DNA of 64,000 bases from Chloroflexota bacterium (GCA_024232355.1 JAAEPW010000406.1:75819-139818); one strand, 5' to 3'; counted from the stretch's first letter, positions 25,279-35,737 are shown. Numbers and translations: made by a program. Notes: generated by a model from the letters alone, not told the origin.

Positions 25279-25545
25279 CCAAGCAACACCTCGACGGAGG
25301 AGCGAGCACACCTTGTGCGAGTGGATCTTGCAAGAGCCACCCCGCATTTCTGAATGGGCCGCATTAGGAATGCTCCACTCCATGTATCATCTCAATATTC
25401 TGGGGGACTTGTACCGTAGCCGCGATTTCCATATCGCGTTCCCCTGCGAGGTATGGAAACCTCGTCTACATTACCGCACCTTATTGAAAAGATACCACTC
25501 CATCTCGAGTCTAAAACAACTTGAACAGCAAGAGAATTTCACCTT
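25279..25545. other. 267-base gene-free spacer before the first xanthine dehydrogenase gene
   Basis: Holds copy 2 of the GTAG...CTAC repeat (25416-25469). I see no convincing promoter and no open frame with a good ribosome site. The start codon at 25546 is preceded only by AGAGAATTT. Confidence 0.5.
25416..25469. repeat. GTAG...CTAC double-hairpin repeat, copy 2
   Basis: A 54-base copy of the element at 11698-11752, with the same GTAGCCGCGATTTC start and GAGGTATGGAAACCTC hairpin. The first hairpin reads CGCGAT...ATCGCG, perfecting the stem that is imperfect in copy 1. Confidence 0.75.
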
Positions 25546-28335
25546 ATGAAACTGGTCATCAATGGTACAGAACACAACCTTGAGGTCGGACCAAATACAA
25601 AACTGGCCGACGTGCTGCGTCGTGATCTAGGGCTGACGGGTACCAAAATCGGGTGCGGCGAAGGGCGGTGTGGCGCTTGCACCGTGCTGCTGGACGGCAA
25701 ACCCGTGCGCGCCTGCGTCTACCCCGCCCGCCGGGCGGCTGGTAAACAGGTTCTGACCATCGAAGGGCTGGCGGCCAGTTGGAAAAATCCAAAAGATTTG
25801 CACCCGCTGCAACGGGCATTCATCGAGCACGGCGCGGTCCAGTGCGGCTTTTGCACACCGGGCTTGTTGATGACGGTCGCTGCGCTGTGGGACAAAATTG
25901 CCACTTTAGATTTGCCCATAACCGACGAAGAAATCAAGCGCGCTCTCAGCCGGAATGCTTGTCGTTGTACCGGCTATGCCAGCGTACTGCGGGCCGTACG
26001 GTCCGCCATCCACGAACAGCAGATGGGCAAGCCGCTCCCGCCATCCGAGATCAAGACTCTGACCCCTTTGCGCGTCATCGGCCACTCGCATCCCCGGCCA
26101 GACGTGGTGAGCAAGGTCACCGGCTCGGCCAAGTTCACCGATGACTATACCTTTCCGGGGATGTTGTATGGCGCAACGTTACGCGCCGACTACCCGCACG
26201 CCCGGATTCTGTCGATTGACACTCACAAGGCTGCAGCTCTGCCCGGCGTCCATGCGGTCCTGACCCACAAGGACGTGCCTGGCAGAAACCGGCACGGATT
26301 GGTCTACCCCGATTGGCCCGTGCTCTGCGACAACAAGGTGCGCTATATAGGAGATGCCGTTGCTGTTGTGGCAGCCGACTCGCCCGAAATCGCCACTGAG
26401 GCCCTCGATTTGATTGACGTGGCCTACGAGCCACTCCCAGTTGTGAGCAGCGCAGAACAAGCCCGCCAGCCGGACGCCCCGTTGGTTCACGAGGAGCGGA
26501 AGGACCGTAACCTATTGGAGCACATCAAGGTCCGCCACGGAAATGTGGAACAGGGCTTTGCCGAGGCGGATGTGATCGTCGAGCGCGAATATCGCACACC
26601 GACCTACGAGCACATGTTTATGGAACCTGAATGCAGCATCAGCGTGCCCGCCGGTTACGACACCGAGCACCACAAACTGACTGTCTACGTCGGCTCGCAA
26701 ATTCCATACGCTGATCGGGATCAGATCGCAGTCGCCCTAAACCTGGTACAAAAAGACGTGCGGGTGATCGGCGCCCTCATCGGCGGCGGATTTGGCGGCA
26801 AAGAAGACATTGCGGGGCAAATCCACGCCGCTTTACTAGCCCAGGTCACCGGCAGACCCGTCAAAATTCTCTACGACCGGGTCGAATCGCTGCGTGCTCA
26901 CCCCAAACGACACGCCACCGTCATCCGTATCAAAACCGGGGCCAAAAAGGACGGTACATTGACGGCGGTACAAGCTGAACTGGTCGGCGACGCCGGAGCT
27001 TATGCCAGCCTCTCCACCAAGGTGCTCAAACGCGCCACTGCTCACGCCACCGGCCCTTATCAGGTACCCCACGCCAAGATCGACTGCTACGCCATGTACA
27101 CCAACAATCCACCATCCGGCGCATTCCGGGGATTCGGCGTTACCCAATCCGCCTTTGCCGTAGAAAGCAATATGGACGTCATGGCCCACGAACTGAGCAT
27201 AGACCCCTTTACGCTGCGGCAGAAAAATGGACTGCGGATCGGTTCCACGACCGCCACCGGCCAAGTGCTAGGAGAAAGCGTTGGGTTATTGGATTGTCTC
27301 AACTGGGTCGAATCTCGTATCAAAGACTTGGCCGATCCCAAAACTCCCAACGCTCGAATCGGTTGGGGAATCGCCGCCGCCTACAAAAACACCGGCTTTG
27401 GCGGGGGCGCAGAGGACGCATCCGGGGCCGAGGTGGAAATTTACCCCGACGGCACAGCCGAAATTCGCAGCAGTGCGGCCGATATGGGACAAGGGTTGAC
27501 CACCATCATGGCCCAATGCACCGCCGAGGAACTGGGTCTCGATTTCGAGCAGGTACGCGTCCTACTCTCCGACACCGACCTGACCCCAGACGGCGGCGCG
27601 ACCACCGCCAGCCGCCAGACCTTTGTCACCGGAAACGCCGCCCGGCTGGCGGCCCGCGCAATGCGCGAACGATTGGCCGCCGTGGTAGCCGAGAGATGGG
27701 ACGTCCCGCCGGACGTCATCCGGTTTGAGGGGAAAAAATTACGGGCTGGTGATCACGCGGCCTCTATGGCAGAGGCAATCGTATGGCTCCAGGAAGAGGG
27801 GCACAAAACCCGCCTTACCTATCGCTACCGCGCCCCCAAAACTCTGCCATTGGGTCAGGGCGGAGACATGCACGTTGCCTTTGGCTTTAGCGCCCAGGCG
27901 GCTCAAGTTGCCGTGAACACTGAGACTGGTCAAGTAACCGTTCTGCGCATCGTGGCTGCCTGCGACGGCGGACGAGCCCTCAACCCGCGTGCATTGTTGG
28001 GTCAGATCGAGGGTGGTTTGGTGATGGGCATCGGCACAGCCCTGACCGAGGAATACAAAATCGAGAATGGCGTTCCACAGACGCTACGTTGGACCGACTA
28101 CAAAGTGCCCCTCATCGGCCAGATGCCAGAGATGGACTTGCACATTAGCGAGCACCCGATATCGACCGGCCCGTATGGGGCCAAGGGCATTGGCGAGTTA
28201 CCGTCCATCCCTACCGCCCCCGCCATCTGCAATGCCATTTACGACGCGGTCGGCGTGCGGGTGCGGCGTTTACCTGTTGACCCAGGATGGTTATTGGCCA
28301 AGATGAAGGCAGATTGTTCCAATCCGAAGGAGTAA
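25546..28335 (+). CDS. XdhD-like molybdenum hydroxylase (2Fe-2S plus Mo domains)
   Basis: A 929-residue xanthine-dehydrogenase-family enzyme with the 2Fe-2S domains fused to the molybdenum domain and no FAD domain, the architecture of E. coli XdhD. Plant-type cluster cysteines are C37, C42, C45 and C57; the second cluster uses C100, C103, C139 and C141. The molybdopterin region begins about residue 185 with RPDVVSKVTGSAKFTDDY; GALIGGGFGGKED binds the cofactor and GAKGIGELPSIP holds the catalytic glutamate. It would hydroxylate a purine, possibly with a selenium-dependent cofactor. FAD may come from the YgfM-like protein encoded at 31206. Seven bases separate it from deoB. Confidence 0.9.
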   Translation: MKLVINGTEHNLEVGPNTKLADVLRRDLGLTGTKIGCGEGRCGACTVLLDGKPVRACVYPARRAAGKQVLTIEGLAASWKNPKDLHPLQRAFIEHGAVQCGFCTPGLLMTVAALWDKIATLDLPITDEEIKRALSRNACRCTGYASVLRAVRSAIHEQQMGKPLPPSEIKTLTPLRVIGHSHPRPDVVSKVTGSAKFTDDYTFPGMLYGATLRADYPHARILSIDTHKAAALPGVHAVLTHKDVPGRNRHGLVYPDWPVLCDNKVRYIGDAVAVVAADSPEIATEALDLIDVAYEPLPVVSSAEQARQPDAPLVHEERKDRNLLEHIKVRHGNVEQGFAEADVIVEREYRTPTYEHMFMEPECSISVPAGYDTEHHKLTVYVGSQIPYADRDQIAVALNLVQKDVRVIGALIGGGFGGKEDIAGQIHAALLAQVTGRPVKILYDRVESLRAHPKRHATVIRIKTGAKKDGTLTAVQAELVGDAGAYASLSTKVLKRATAHATGPYQVPHAKIDCYAMYTNNPPSGAFRGFGVTQSAFAVESNMDVMAHELSIDPFTLRQKNGLRIGSTTATGQVLGESVGLLDCLNWVESRIKDLADPKTPNARIGWGIAAAYKNTGFGGGAEDASGAEVEIYPDGTAEIRSSAADMGQGLTTIMAQCTAEELGLDFEQVRVLLSDTDLTPDGGATTASRQTFVTGNAARLAARAMRERLAAVVAERWDVPPDVIRFEGKKLRAGDHAASMAEAIVWLQEEGHKTRLTYRYRAPKTLPLGQGGDMHVAFGFSAQAAQVAVNTETGQVTVLRIVAACDGGRALNPRALLGQIEGGLVMGIGTALTEEYKIENGVPQTLRWTDYKVPLIGQMPEMDLHISEHPISTGPYGAKGIGELPSIPTAPAICNAIYDAVGVRVRRLPVDPGWLLAKMKADCSNPKE

Positions 28336-28341
28336 CGCCAT

Positions 28342-29562
28342 ATGCAAATCAACCGTTTTGTCGTCATCGTTCTGGACAGCCTGGGGATCGGCGAACTGCC
28401 CGATGCCGCCGCCTTTGGCGACGTCGGCAGCCACACGCTGGGCAATATGGCGCGGGCCGTCGGGGGTATGAAACTACCCCATATGGAAGCAATGGGCCTG
28501 GGGAACATTGTAGAGTTGCTACGCAACTCTCAAAGAGTTGCTGCGCAACTCTACGTCATTGTAGAAGGCGTAATCCCGCAAGCAAAGCCAACAGCCGCCT
28601 ACGGGAAAATGGCCGAAGTTTCCCCCGGCAAAGACACCACCACCGGCCATTGGGAGATGATGGGCATCCAACTGAAACAGCCCTTTCCCCTCTATCCCAA
28701 CGGATTTCCGCCAGAGATCATCAAAGAATTCGAGGCCCAAATCGGCCGGGGCACACTGGCCAACTATCCCGCATCAGGCACGGTCATCATCAACGAATTG
28801 GGCGAAAAGCACATCCACACCGGCAAGCCCATCGTCTACACGTCGGGTGATAGCGTCTTTCAGATTGCGGCCCACGAAGACGTCATTCCAATAAAAAAAT
28901 TGTACCAGATGTGTCGCATCGCGCGAGAGATTTTGCGCGGCGAACACGAGGTGAGTCGCGTCATCGCTCGCCCCTTTGTGGGCGACCCCGGCAACTGGAT
29001 ACGCACGGCCAACCGGCATGACTTTTCCGTCGTCCCACCCGAACCGACCGTCCTGGATTTTTGCAAGGACGCCGGGATGATGGTCTATGGCGTGGGCAAG
29101 ATCAATGACATCTTTGTCGGTCAGGGTCTCACCGACACGGTCCACATCCAGGACAATATGGACGGCGTCGACAAAACCATCGCCGCGATGCGCGAGCGCC
29201 GGGAACGCGGTCTGATTTTCGCCAACCTGGTAGACTTTGATAGCAAGTACGGCCATCGCAACAATCCGCAGGGCTATGCGGATGCGTTGGCCGAATTCGA
29301 CCACCGCATACCCGAAATCACGGACGCCCTGGCCCCAGACGACGTGCTGGTGCTGACCGCCGACCATGGCAATGACCCGACCACACCCAGCACCGACCAC
29401 TCGCGCGAGTACGTGCCCATCCTGGTCACCGGCGACCCCGTCCGGCCAGGCACAAACCTGGGCACGCGCGAAACCTTTGCCGATCTGGGAGCCACCATCG
29501 CCGACGTTCTCGGCGCCAAGCCGCCGCGCTGCGGAACGAGTTTTAAATATGCATTGGAGTAA
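28342..29562 (+). CDS. deoB: Phosphopentomutase with a 17-residue insertion
   Basis: Interconverts ribose/deoxyribose 1-phosphate and 5-phosphate after nucleoside phosphorolysis. The 406-residue protein belongs to the alkaline-phosphatase superfamily: [16 protein letters not shown] at the start (metal Asp), [13 protein letters not shown] near residue 95 (phosphorylated Thr), and [23 protein letters not shown] near 335 (metal His/Asp). Between GLGNIV (about residue 55) and EGVIPQAKP there are about 17 extra residues encoded by a palindromic DNA element with a 9-bp direct repeat (28506-28565). The insertion lies before the active-site Thr loop and does not break the frame, so the enzyme is probably still active. 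GAAGGAG precedes the ATG. It is placed between a purine hydroxylase and a PNP-DERA fusion. Confidence 0.93.
   Translation: MQINRFVVIVLDSLGIGELPDAAAFGDVGSHTLGNMARAVGGMKLPHMEAMGLGNIVELLRNSQRVAAQLYVIVEGVIPQAKPTAAYGKMAEVSPGKDTTTGHWEMMGIQLKQPFPLYPNGFPPEIIKEFEAQIGRGTLANYPASGTVIINELGEKHIHTGKPIVYTSGDSVFQIAAHEDVIPIKKLYQMCRIAREILRGEHEVSRVIARPFVGDPGNWIRTANRHDFSVVPPEPTVLDFCKDAGMMVYGVGKINDIFVGQGLTDTVHIQDNMDGVDKTIAAMRERRERGLIFANLVDFDSKYGHRNNPQGYADALAEFDHRIPEITDALAPDDVLVLTADHGNDPTTPSTDHSREYVPILVTGDPVRPGTNLGTRETFADLGATIADVLGAKPPRCGTSFKYALE
28506..28565. repeat. Palindromic element inserted in deoB, with 9-bp direct repeats
   Basis: CATTGTAGA occurs at 28506-28514 and again at 28557-28565. Between them are two tandem copies of the hairpin GAGTTGC-3 bases-GCAACTC, bounded by GTAG and CTAC. 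Removing one direct repeat plus the intervening DNA (51 bases) restores a normal-length phosphopentomutase. Confidence 0.85.
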
Positions 29563-29629
29563 GGCGGTCTAGGTGGCCTCTACCCGTTAACCGTCAATCC
29601 GCCATCCAACATACAGGAGACAAGCAATT

Positions 29630-31165
29630 ATGAACGAACAAATGGAAAAAATCATCGCCGCCCACGACTATATTCAAGCCCGATCACAGATCAGGCCACA
29701 AATCGCCGTCATTTTGGGATCAGGTCTGGGCGCGCTGGCCGATGACGTTCAAGTAGATGTTGTTTTTCCGTACAGCGAGATCCCAGGATTTCCAATCTCT
29801 ACAGTATCCGGACACGCAGGCCAGCTCGTACTGGGCACATTGGCGGGAAAAAAGGTCGTCGTCATGCAGGGCCGGTTCCACTATTACGAGGGCTATGCAA
29901 TGCCGTTGATCGTTTTCCCGGTGCGCGTGATGCACGCGCTGGGGGTCAACTCGATGATCGTGACCAATGCGGCTGGAGGACTGAACCAGGATTTCGATCC
30001 CGGCGACGTCATGCTCATCACCGACCACATCAATACGATGGGCGGCAATCCGTTGATTGGCCCCAACATTGACGAGGTTGGGCCTCGCTTCCCCGACATG
30101 ACACACGCGTATGCCCCCGACCTGCGAGCGCTGGCGTTGAACGTTGCCACACGCAAAGAAATCCCACTGCGCCAGGGGGTATATGCGGCCACGTCGGGGC
30201 CAAATTACGAGACCTCTGCCGAACGTCGTTACTTGCGCATCATTGGCGGGGACGCCGTGGGCATGTCGACTGTGCCCGAAGTGATCGCCGCCAACCACGC
30301 CGGGATGCGGGTTCTGGGCATGTCGGCCATCACCAACAAAGCGACCGGCGGCGCAGACCAGGAGCCAGACAGCCACGAGCAGGTGCTCGCTATGGCACAA
30401 GTGGCGGGTGAAAAACTGGTGCGGTTGGTCCGTGACGTGATTTACGCAATGCCCGTGCTCGATTACGTCACACCGGATCAGTTAGCAGAGATCATAAACG
30501 AGGATGCAGGTCAAATTGCCAACATCATTGACCACACTCTGCTCCGGCCTGACGCCACTTCTCAACAAATCATCCAACTCTGCCAGGAAGCCTCACAGTA
30601 CAACTTTGCCTCGGTGTGCATCAATCCTATCCACGTCAAATTAGCCGTTGATCTGCTAAAAGAGTCAAACATCAAAGTTTGCACCGTGATCGGCTTTCCC
30701 CTGGGCGCTTCCACCCCTCAGGACAAAATCCGCGAAGCCGAAGAAGCAATGGACAAGGGCGCGACCGAGGTCGATATGGTGATCAACATTGGAGCACTCA
30801 AAGAAGGGAACGACAGACTTGTCGAGCGAGATATTGCCCGAGTGGTACGAGCGGCGCACAGTCGCGGGATTTTATGCAAGGTGATCATCGAAGCCGCTCT
30901 GCTCACAGACGAAGAAAAGGTGCGCGTCTGCCAGTTGGCCAAGAAAACCGGAGCAGATTTTGTCAAAACCTCTACCGGCTTTAGTACCAGCGGCGCGACG
31001 GTAGAGGACGTGGCCCTGATGCGGAAAACGGTCGGGCCAAATATGGGCGTCAAAGCCTCTGGCGGAATTAGGACGCTGGCCGATGCCAAGAACATGATCG
31101 CTGCTGGAGCGAATCGCCTGGGAACCAGTGGCAGCGTGGGGATCATTCAAGAGGCACGGGGATAA
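29630..31165 (+). CDS. Purine nucleoside phosphorylase fused to deoxyribose-phosphate aldolase
   Basis: A 511-residue bifunctional protein. Residues 1 to about 272 are a trimeric-type [57 protein letters not shown] and TNKATG. After a short linker, residues about 290-511 are DERA (DeoC): [24 protein letters not shown], the Schiff-base lysine in [16 protein letters not shown], and [14 protein letters not shown] with the second lysine. The two halves catalyse the first and third steps of deoxynucleoside breakdown; the middle step (DeoB) is encoded just upstream. Both halves keep their catalytic residues. ACAGGAGAC lies upstream of the ATG. Confidence 0.93.
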   Translation: MNEQMEKIIAAHDYIQARSQIRPQIAVILGSGLGALADDVQVDVVFPYSEIPGFPISTVSGHAGQLVLGTLAGKKVVVMQGRFHYYEGYAMPLIVFPVRVMHALGVNSMIVTNAAGGLNQDFDPGDVMLITDHINTMGGNPLIGPNIDEVGPRFPDMTHAYAPDLRALALNVATRKEIPLRQGVYAATSGPNYETSAERRYLRIIGGDAVGMSTVPEVIAANHAGMRVLGMSAITNKATGGADQEPDSHEQVLAMAQVAGEKLVRLVRDVIYAMPVLDYVTPDQLAEIINEDAGQIANIIDHTLLRPDATSQQIIQLCQEASQYNFASVCINPIHVKLAVDLLKESNIKVCTVIGFPLGASTPQDKIREAEEAMDKGATEVDMVINIGALKEGNDRLVERDIARVVRAAHSRGILCKVIIEAALLTDEEKVRVCQLAKKTGADFVKTSTGFSTSGATVEDVALMRKTVGPNMGVKASGGIRTLADAKNMIAAGANRLGTSGSVGIIQEARG

Positions 31166-31205
31166 AATTTACAAGTTTCAACACATCACGACTAGGAGTG
31201 ACAAT

Positions 31206-32066
31206 ATGCCTATACTAAAAGAGTTTCACAAACCTACCAGTCTCTCGGATGCACTAACGCTGCTCAAGCGCAAAAACCCACGCACCATTCCCCTGGCTGG
31301 CGGCACCTGGCTCAACCCGCGCCTTGGCAAAGAGGTCCCAGCCGAGGCAGTGGTGGATTTGAGCGAGTTAGGGCTAGACCAGATCAAGCGTGATGCAAAC
31401 ACACTCTGCCTGGGGGCAATGACGACGTTGGAGGCTGTGATAAAAGATGAAACCTGCCGCTCTCTGGCCAACGGCATCCTGGCCCAGACCGCCGACCGGG
31501 ATACAACGGTGAACGTACGCAATGTGGCCACCGTCGGTGGCACAGTGGTGGTGGCTCCAGAAGGCTCGGAATTTCTCCTGGCACTACTGGCATTGGGGGC
31601 CAAATTGAATACAATCGCTCCCAGCACGCTGGCCCTCAGGACGATCGCCCACAGTACGCTTTCACCATCAGAAGAAGCCACTATTTGGTCTATGCACCAG
31701 TTTCTAGCTCACCCGGTCGCTGTGCTCAACGATGAGTTGGTGATCAAGGTACAAATTCATCTGCCCGTACGTGCGGCCAGCGGGACAGCCCGCGTTGCCC
31801 GCACGCCATCTGATCACCCAATTGTGGCAGCGGTGGCCGTCATCGCCAAAGAACCAGACGCGATACGAATTGCGTTGAGCGGTGTGGGTCCTCATCTGGT
31901 ATTGGTCGAGTTCGATCAGCCAGAAGAAGCGGGGGAAGCCGTGTCCCAAAGCGTCGCAGACACCAAACCTTGCACAGATTTTCGTGGAACGGTCGACTAT
32001 CGGCGTGCTATGGGTGTGTTGATGGCAAAACGCGCATTGGAACAAGCACTAGGGAGGCCCGCATGA
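31206..32066 (+). CDS. FAD-binding subunit of molybdenum hydroxylase, YgfM-like
   Basis: A 286-residue FAD_binding_5/CO-dehydrogenase-flavoprotein-type subunit. The FAD-binding PLAGGTWLNPRL motif is near residue 28, and TVNVRNVATVGGTVVVAPEGSE near 100 is the second FAD loop, slightly degenerate compared with the usual IRNxGTxGGN. The C-terminal FRGTVDYRRAMGVLMAKRAL matches the YgfM and CoxM ending. It overlaps the next XDH gene by four bases (ATGA), as E. coli ygfM precedes xdhD, and so probably serves that enzyme and possibly the one at 25546. An upstream in-frame start is rejected because CTAGGAGTG lies just before 31206. Confidence 0.88.
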   Translation: MPILKEFHKPTSLSDALTLLKRKNPRTIPLAGGTWLNPRLGKEVPAEAVVDLSELGLDQIKRDANTLCLGAMTTLEAVIKDETCRSLANGILAQTADRDTTVNVRNVATVGGTVVVAPEGSEFLLALLALGAKLNTIAPSTLALRTIAHSTLSPSEEATIWSMHQFLAHPVAVLNDELVIKVQIHLPVRAASGTARVARTPSDHPIVAAVAVIAKEPDAIRIALSGVGPHLVLVEFDQPEEAGEAVSQSVADTKPCTDFRGTVDYRRAMGVLMAKRALEQALGRPA

Positions 32067-34912
32067 ATATCCAACTGACTATCAACGGGGAAGAAAGAAT
32101 GCTGAACATCCAACCGGGTGAGTTGCTACTCCATACACTGCGCAAGGCCGGTTGTTATGGCGTCAAACACGGCTGCGAGACCGGGGAATGTGGAGCTTGC
32201 GCCGTGATCCTGAATGGCAAGCTCATCAACACCTGCACCTTGTTGGCAGCTCAGGCCGATGGGGGAACCATCACGACCATCGAAGGAATAGCGCCCGACG
32301 AGCCTGGACAACGGGGTAAAATGGATCCCATTCAGCAGGCATTTGTTGAGACTGGGGCCATCCAGTGCGGCTATTGCACCCCGGCCCAAGTCCTGGCCGC
32401 CAAGACGCTGTTGGACGAAAATCCTAATCCCACCGAGGTCGAGGTACGCGAGGCTCTAAGCGGCGTGCTCTGCCGGTGTACGGGTTATGTCAAGCCGGTA
32501 GAGGCCGTCTTGCGAGCGGCGGCCGTCTTGCGCGGGGAGCAAGTTGAGCGAGTGGCAAAATTGGGCATCCCCACCCTGGTCATCGCCCCGCCCGCTACCG
32601 AGACTACAGTCGTCAACAAGCCAGAGCCAAAGGTGGATGGGATCAAACTGGCCAAAGGGCGACCGGCCTTTACCGACGATATAACGCTGCCCGGCATGCT
32701 CTACGGCGCACTACTGACCAGCCCGCACGCCCACGCCCGCATCCGCGAGATCGATGCTGGCGCGGCCAGGGCGCTGCCCGGCGTCCACGCAGTGCTTACC
32801 TACAAAGACGTACCCCGCGTGATGTACGCCTCCGGTGGGCAGAGTTATCCTAACCCGCTGCCCTACGACCAGGTGAGCTTGGACCACAAGGTGCGCCACG
32901 TGGGAGATCGGGTCGCCATCGTCGCTGCTGAAACGCCCGAGATCGCAGAACAGGCACTCGAGCTGATCCACGTCGATTACGAGGTCTTGCCCGCTGTCTT
33001 TGATCCTGAAGAATCGCTTCAGAAAGGTAAACCCATCATCCACGACGAGCCAGACGCCGTCGGCATCCACGACGCCACCCGCAACTTGATCCACGACATT
33101 CACGTGACCCACGGCGACGTAGAACAGGGTTTTGCCAAAGCCGACCACGTCTTTGAGAACGTGTATCGCGTCCACCAAGTGCAGCAAGTGCATATCGAGC
33201 CGCACGTCTGCATCACCTGGTGGGACGAGGACGACCGGTTGGTGGTGCGCACCAGCACGCAGACGCCCTTTCACACCCGGCGGATGCTGGCCCCACTCAT
33301 CGAACTGCCCATCCGCCGAATCCGCGTCATCAAGCCCCGCATCGGCGGCGGGTTTGGCGGCAAGCAAGAGATGCTGCTGGAAGACCTGTGCGCCCATCTA
33401 ACCATCGCCACAGGCCGACCAGTGCGCATGGAATACACCCGTGAGCAAAGTTTCACCAGCGCCCGCTCGCGCCACCCGCAAATTCTGCGCTACAAGAGCG
33501 GCGTCAACAAAGACGGCACCCTCACCGCCCTCAAACTCCACATCGTGGCAGACAAAGGCGCTTATGGTTCCCACGGCCTGACCGTCCAGTTTGTGGCCGG
33601 TTTCCGGGGATTGAGCACGTACAAAGCGCCCAACCTGCAATTCGATTGCCAGGTCGCTTATACCAACAAACCCGCCCCCGGCGCATATCGCGGCTATGGC
33701 GCGCCCCAGGCGCTCTTTGCCCTAGAATCTCATATGGAAGAGATCGCGCTGGCGCTGGAAATGGACCCGATCGAGTTCAAGCGCATCAACTGGGTCAAAG
33801 AAGGGGATGAGATCGTTATGGCCAAGGCAATGGGGGAAGGGCGCGAGGGGTTTGAACAATTTGTGACCTCTTCTGGGTTGGAACAATGCGTCCAGCAAGG
33901 AGCCGCCGCCATCAACTGGGAGCGGTGGCACGACCCGGACTGGCGCAACGACCCGGAACGGCCCTACATCCGGCGCGGGTTGGGCTTTGCCGTAGCGATG
34001 CACGGCAGCGGGATCGCCGGGCTGGATATGGGGGCGGCCGCCATCAAGCTCAACGACGACGGCAGCTTTAACCTCACCGTCGGCGCAACCGATCTGGGGA
34101 CTGGCTCTGACACCATCCTGGCCCAGATCGCCGCCGAAACGCTGGGCGTCCCGCTGGAAAACATCATCATCTACTCTTCCGACACCGACCTGACCCCCTT
34201 TGACACCGGCGCGTACGCCAGCAGCACCACCTACATCAGTGGCAACGCGGTGCTCAAAGCCGCCGAGCAAGTGCGCCAGCAAATCATCGACCACGCCGCC
34301 AAACACCTACTCGCCGAGGCCGATCCAGCGCGCATGTTCTTGAAAGACAGCCACGTCTGGACCCCCAACGGTGACTCGGTCAGCCTGGCAGAGGTGGCGC
34401 TCCATTCGCTCCACCAGGCCGACCAGCACCAGATTATGGCGACCGCCAGCCATATGAGTTACGAGAGCCCCCCACCCTTTGCCGCCCAGTACGCCGAGGT
34501 GGAGGTGGACGTGGAGAGCGGGCAGGTAGAGGTAAAACAGATGGTCTTTGCGGTCGACTGTGGCACCGTCATCAACCCCATCACGGCCTCCGGGCAAGTG
34601 GACGGTGGGCTGATCCAAGCGCTGGGCTATACGATGTGCGAGGAGATGGCATACGACAGCGCCGGTCGGCTACTGACGACCGATTTGCGAAATTACAAGA
34701 TTTTCGCCGCAGACGAAGTACCCGAGATGGGCGTCATCCTGGTGCAAACCTACGAGCCAAGCGGCCCCTACGGAGCCAAAGCGGTGGCCGAAATTCCCAA
34801 GGACGCCGTCGCCCCGGCGGTAGCGAGCGCCATCGCTCATGCCACAGGCGTCCGTCTTCGCTCGCTGCCTTTTACGCCAGAGCGGGTGTGGCGAGCGTTG
34901 CAGGCTACATAA
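32063..34912 (+). CDS. Second XdhD-like molybdenum hydroxylase
   Basis: A 949-residue fusion of 2Fe-2S and molybdenum domains, paralogous to the 25546 gene. Cluster cysteines are C38, C43, C46, C58, C102, C105, C137 and C139. After a Pro/Thr-rich linker (about residues 170-195), the Mo domain begins at KLAKGRPAFTDDITLPGMLYG. RIGGGFGGKQEMLLED binds the cofactor; the glutamate base is in GAKAVAEIPKDAV, where the usual G-x-GE is VAE. ATDLGTGSDTILAQIAAETLG is the second cofactor segment. The substrate cannot be named; xanthine, hypoxanthine or an 8-oxopurine are candidates. It is coupled to its FAD subunit by ATGA overlap and followed 13 bases later by an MBL-fold gene. Confidence 0.9.
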   Translation: MNIQLTINGEERMLNIQPGELLLHTLRKAGCYGVKHGCETGECGACAVILNGKLINTCTLLAAQADGGTITTIEGIAPDEPGQRGKMDPIQQAFVETGAIQCGYCTPAQVLAAKTLLDENPNPTEVEVREALSGVLCRCTGYVKPVEAVLRAAAVLRGEQVERVAKLGIPTLVIAPPATETTVVNKPEPKVDGIKLAKGRPAFTDDITLPGMLYGALLTSPHAHARIREIDAGAARALPGVHAVLTYKDVPRVMYASGGQSYPNPLPYDQVSLDHKVRHVGDRVAIVAAETPEIAEQALELIHVDYEVLPAVFDPEESLQKGKPIIHDEPDAVGIHDATRNLIHDIHVTHGDVEQGFAKADHVFENVYRVHQVQQVHIEPHVCITWWDEDDRLVVRTSTQTPFHTRRMLAPLIELPIRRIRVIKPRIGGGFGGKQEMLLEDLCAHLTIATGRPVRMEYTREQSFTSARSRHPQILRYKSGVNKDGTLTALKLHIVADKGAYGSHGLTVQFVAGFRGLSTYKAPNLQFDCQVAYTNKPAPGAYRGYGAPQALFALESHMEEIALALEMDPIEFKRINWVKEGDEIVMAKAMGEGREGFEQFVTSSGLEQCVQQGAAAINWERWHDPDWRNDPERPYIRRGLGFAVAMHGSGIAGLDMGAAAIKLNDDGSFNLTVGATDLGTGSDTILAQIAAETLGVPLENIIIYSSDTDLTPFDTGAYASSTTYISGNAVLKAAEQVRQQIIDHAAKHLLAEADPARMFLKDSHVWTPNGDSVSLAEVALHSLHQADQHQIMATASHMSYESPPPFAAQYAEVEVDVESGQVEVKQMVFAVDCGTVINPITASGQVDGGLIQALGYTMCEEMAYDSAGRLLTTDLRNYKIFAADEVPEMGVILVQTYEPSGPYGAKAVAEIPKDAVAPAVASAIAHATGVRLRSLPFTPERVWRALQAT

Positions 34913-34924
34913 CTGGAGCAAGTT

Positions 34925-35737
34925 ATGAAAAACAAAACCATCGACGTAACATTCCTCGGTACCGGCGGTGCCTTTTGCGCCGGGCGACGAAGTAACCTGG
35001 TAGTATTGATAAAAGCGGACGATTTCCACATACTGGTCGAAAGTGGGCCGCTGATTACGCACCAACTGGCGCGCGCCAAGATCAAGGCAACCGATATTGG
35101 GCGGGTGTTTATCTCCCATTCCCACGGCGACCATACGCTGGGTTTTCCGATGCTGGCCCTGACCCGTCTTTGGGAGCCTCCACTGCTGCACGTGTACGCG
35201 GGCACCAAAACCACGGCATCGCTCAAGGCGATGCTGGAGCTTGCCTACCCAGGCTTTGGCACCGAACGTTTTAACCTGCACTGGCACGAACTATCAGAGC
35301 AAGAATCGGGCAAGATAGAACTGGCCCCAAATGTCACGATGCGCACAACGGTGGTCCCTTACCCACCCAACACACCCACGCTAGCCGCCCGGTGGGATTT
35401 TACCGATGGCCCATCTATCACCTTTGTCACCGACACCTTTCCCAACGACGCCACTGTAGAACTGGCCCGTGGCAGCGATCTGTTGATCCACGAGGCCAAT
35501 TTCAGTGCTGTGCTCCAACCCGGCCTCGACACCTCGCCGTATTTCCACAGCACGGCGCAACAGGCTGGAGAGATGGCGCGCCATGCGGGATGTCCGCGCT
35601 TGGCATTAGTACACGTAGGTGCGGTGACGGGCGAACAACCCGACGTACTAGCTGAAGAAGCGCGCGCGAGCACCGATCTGCAAGTCATCGTGCCTGAGGA
35701 TGGCGAGCGGCTACGGTTGGACAAGGAACAAAAATAA
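34925..35737 (+). CDS. MBL-fold metallo-hydrolase (ribonuclease Z-like)
   Basis: A 270-residue metallo-beta-lactamase-fold protein. The zinc motif HSHGDH is at residues 65-70, preceded by the FLGTGGAFCAGRRSN block seen in RNase Z and AtsA-like hydrolases. FVTDTF and LIHEANF give later metal ligands. Without the exosite of tRNase Z it is probably a small-molecule hydrolase, and by position could open a ring or ester in purine breakdown, where the expected hyuA-type hydrolase is missing. That link is conjecture. AGTT is the only weak ribosome site; the gene follows the second XDH gene by 13 bases, so it is in the same operon. Its stop directly abuts the mgsA start. Confidence 0.8.
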   Translation: MKNKTIDVTFLGTGGAFCAGRRSNLVVLIKADDFHILVESGPLITHQLARAKIKATDIGRVFISHSHGDHTLGFPMLALTRLWEPPLLHVYAGTKTTASLKAMLELAYPGFGTERFNLHWHELSEQESGKIELAPNVTMRTTVVPYPPNTPTLAARWDFTDGPSITFVTDTFPNDATVELARGSDLLIHEANFSAVLQPGLDTSPYFHSTAQQAGEMARHAGCPRLALVHVGAVTGEQPDVLAEEARASTDLQVIVPEDGERLRLDKEQK

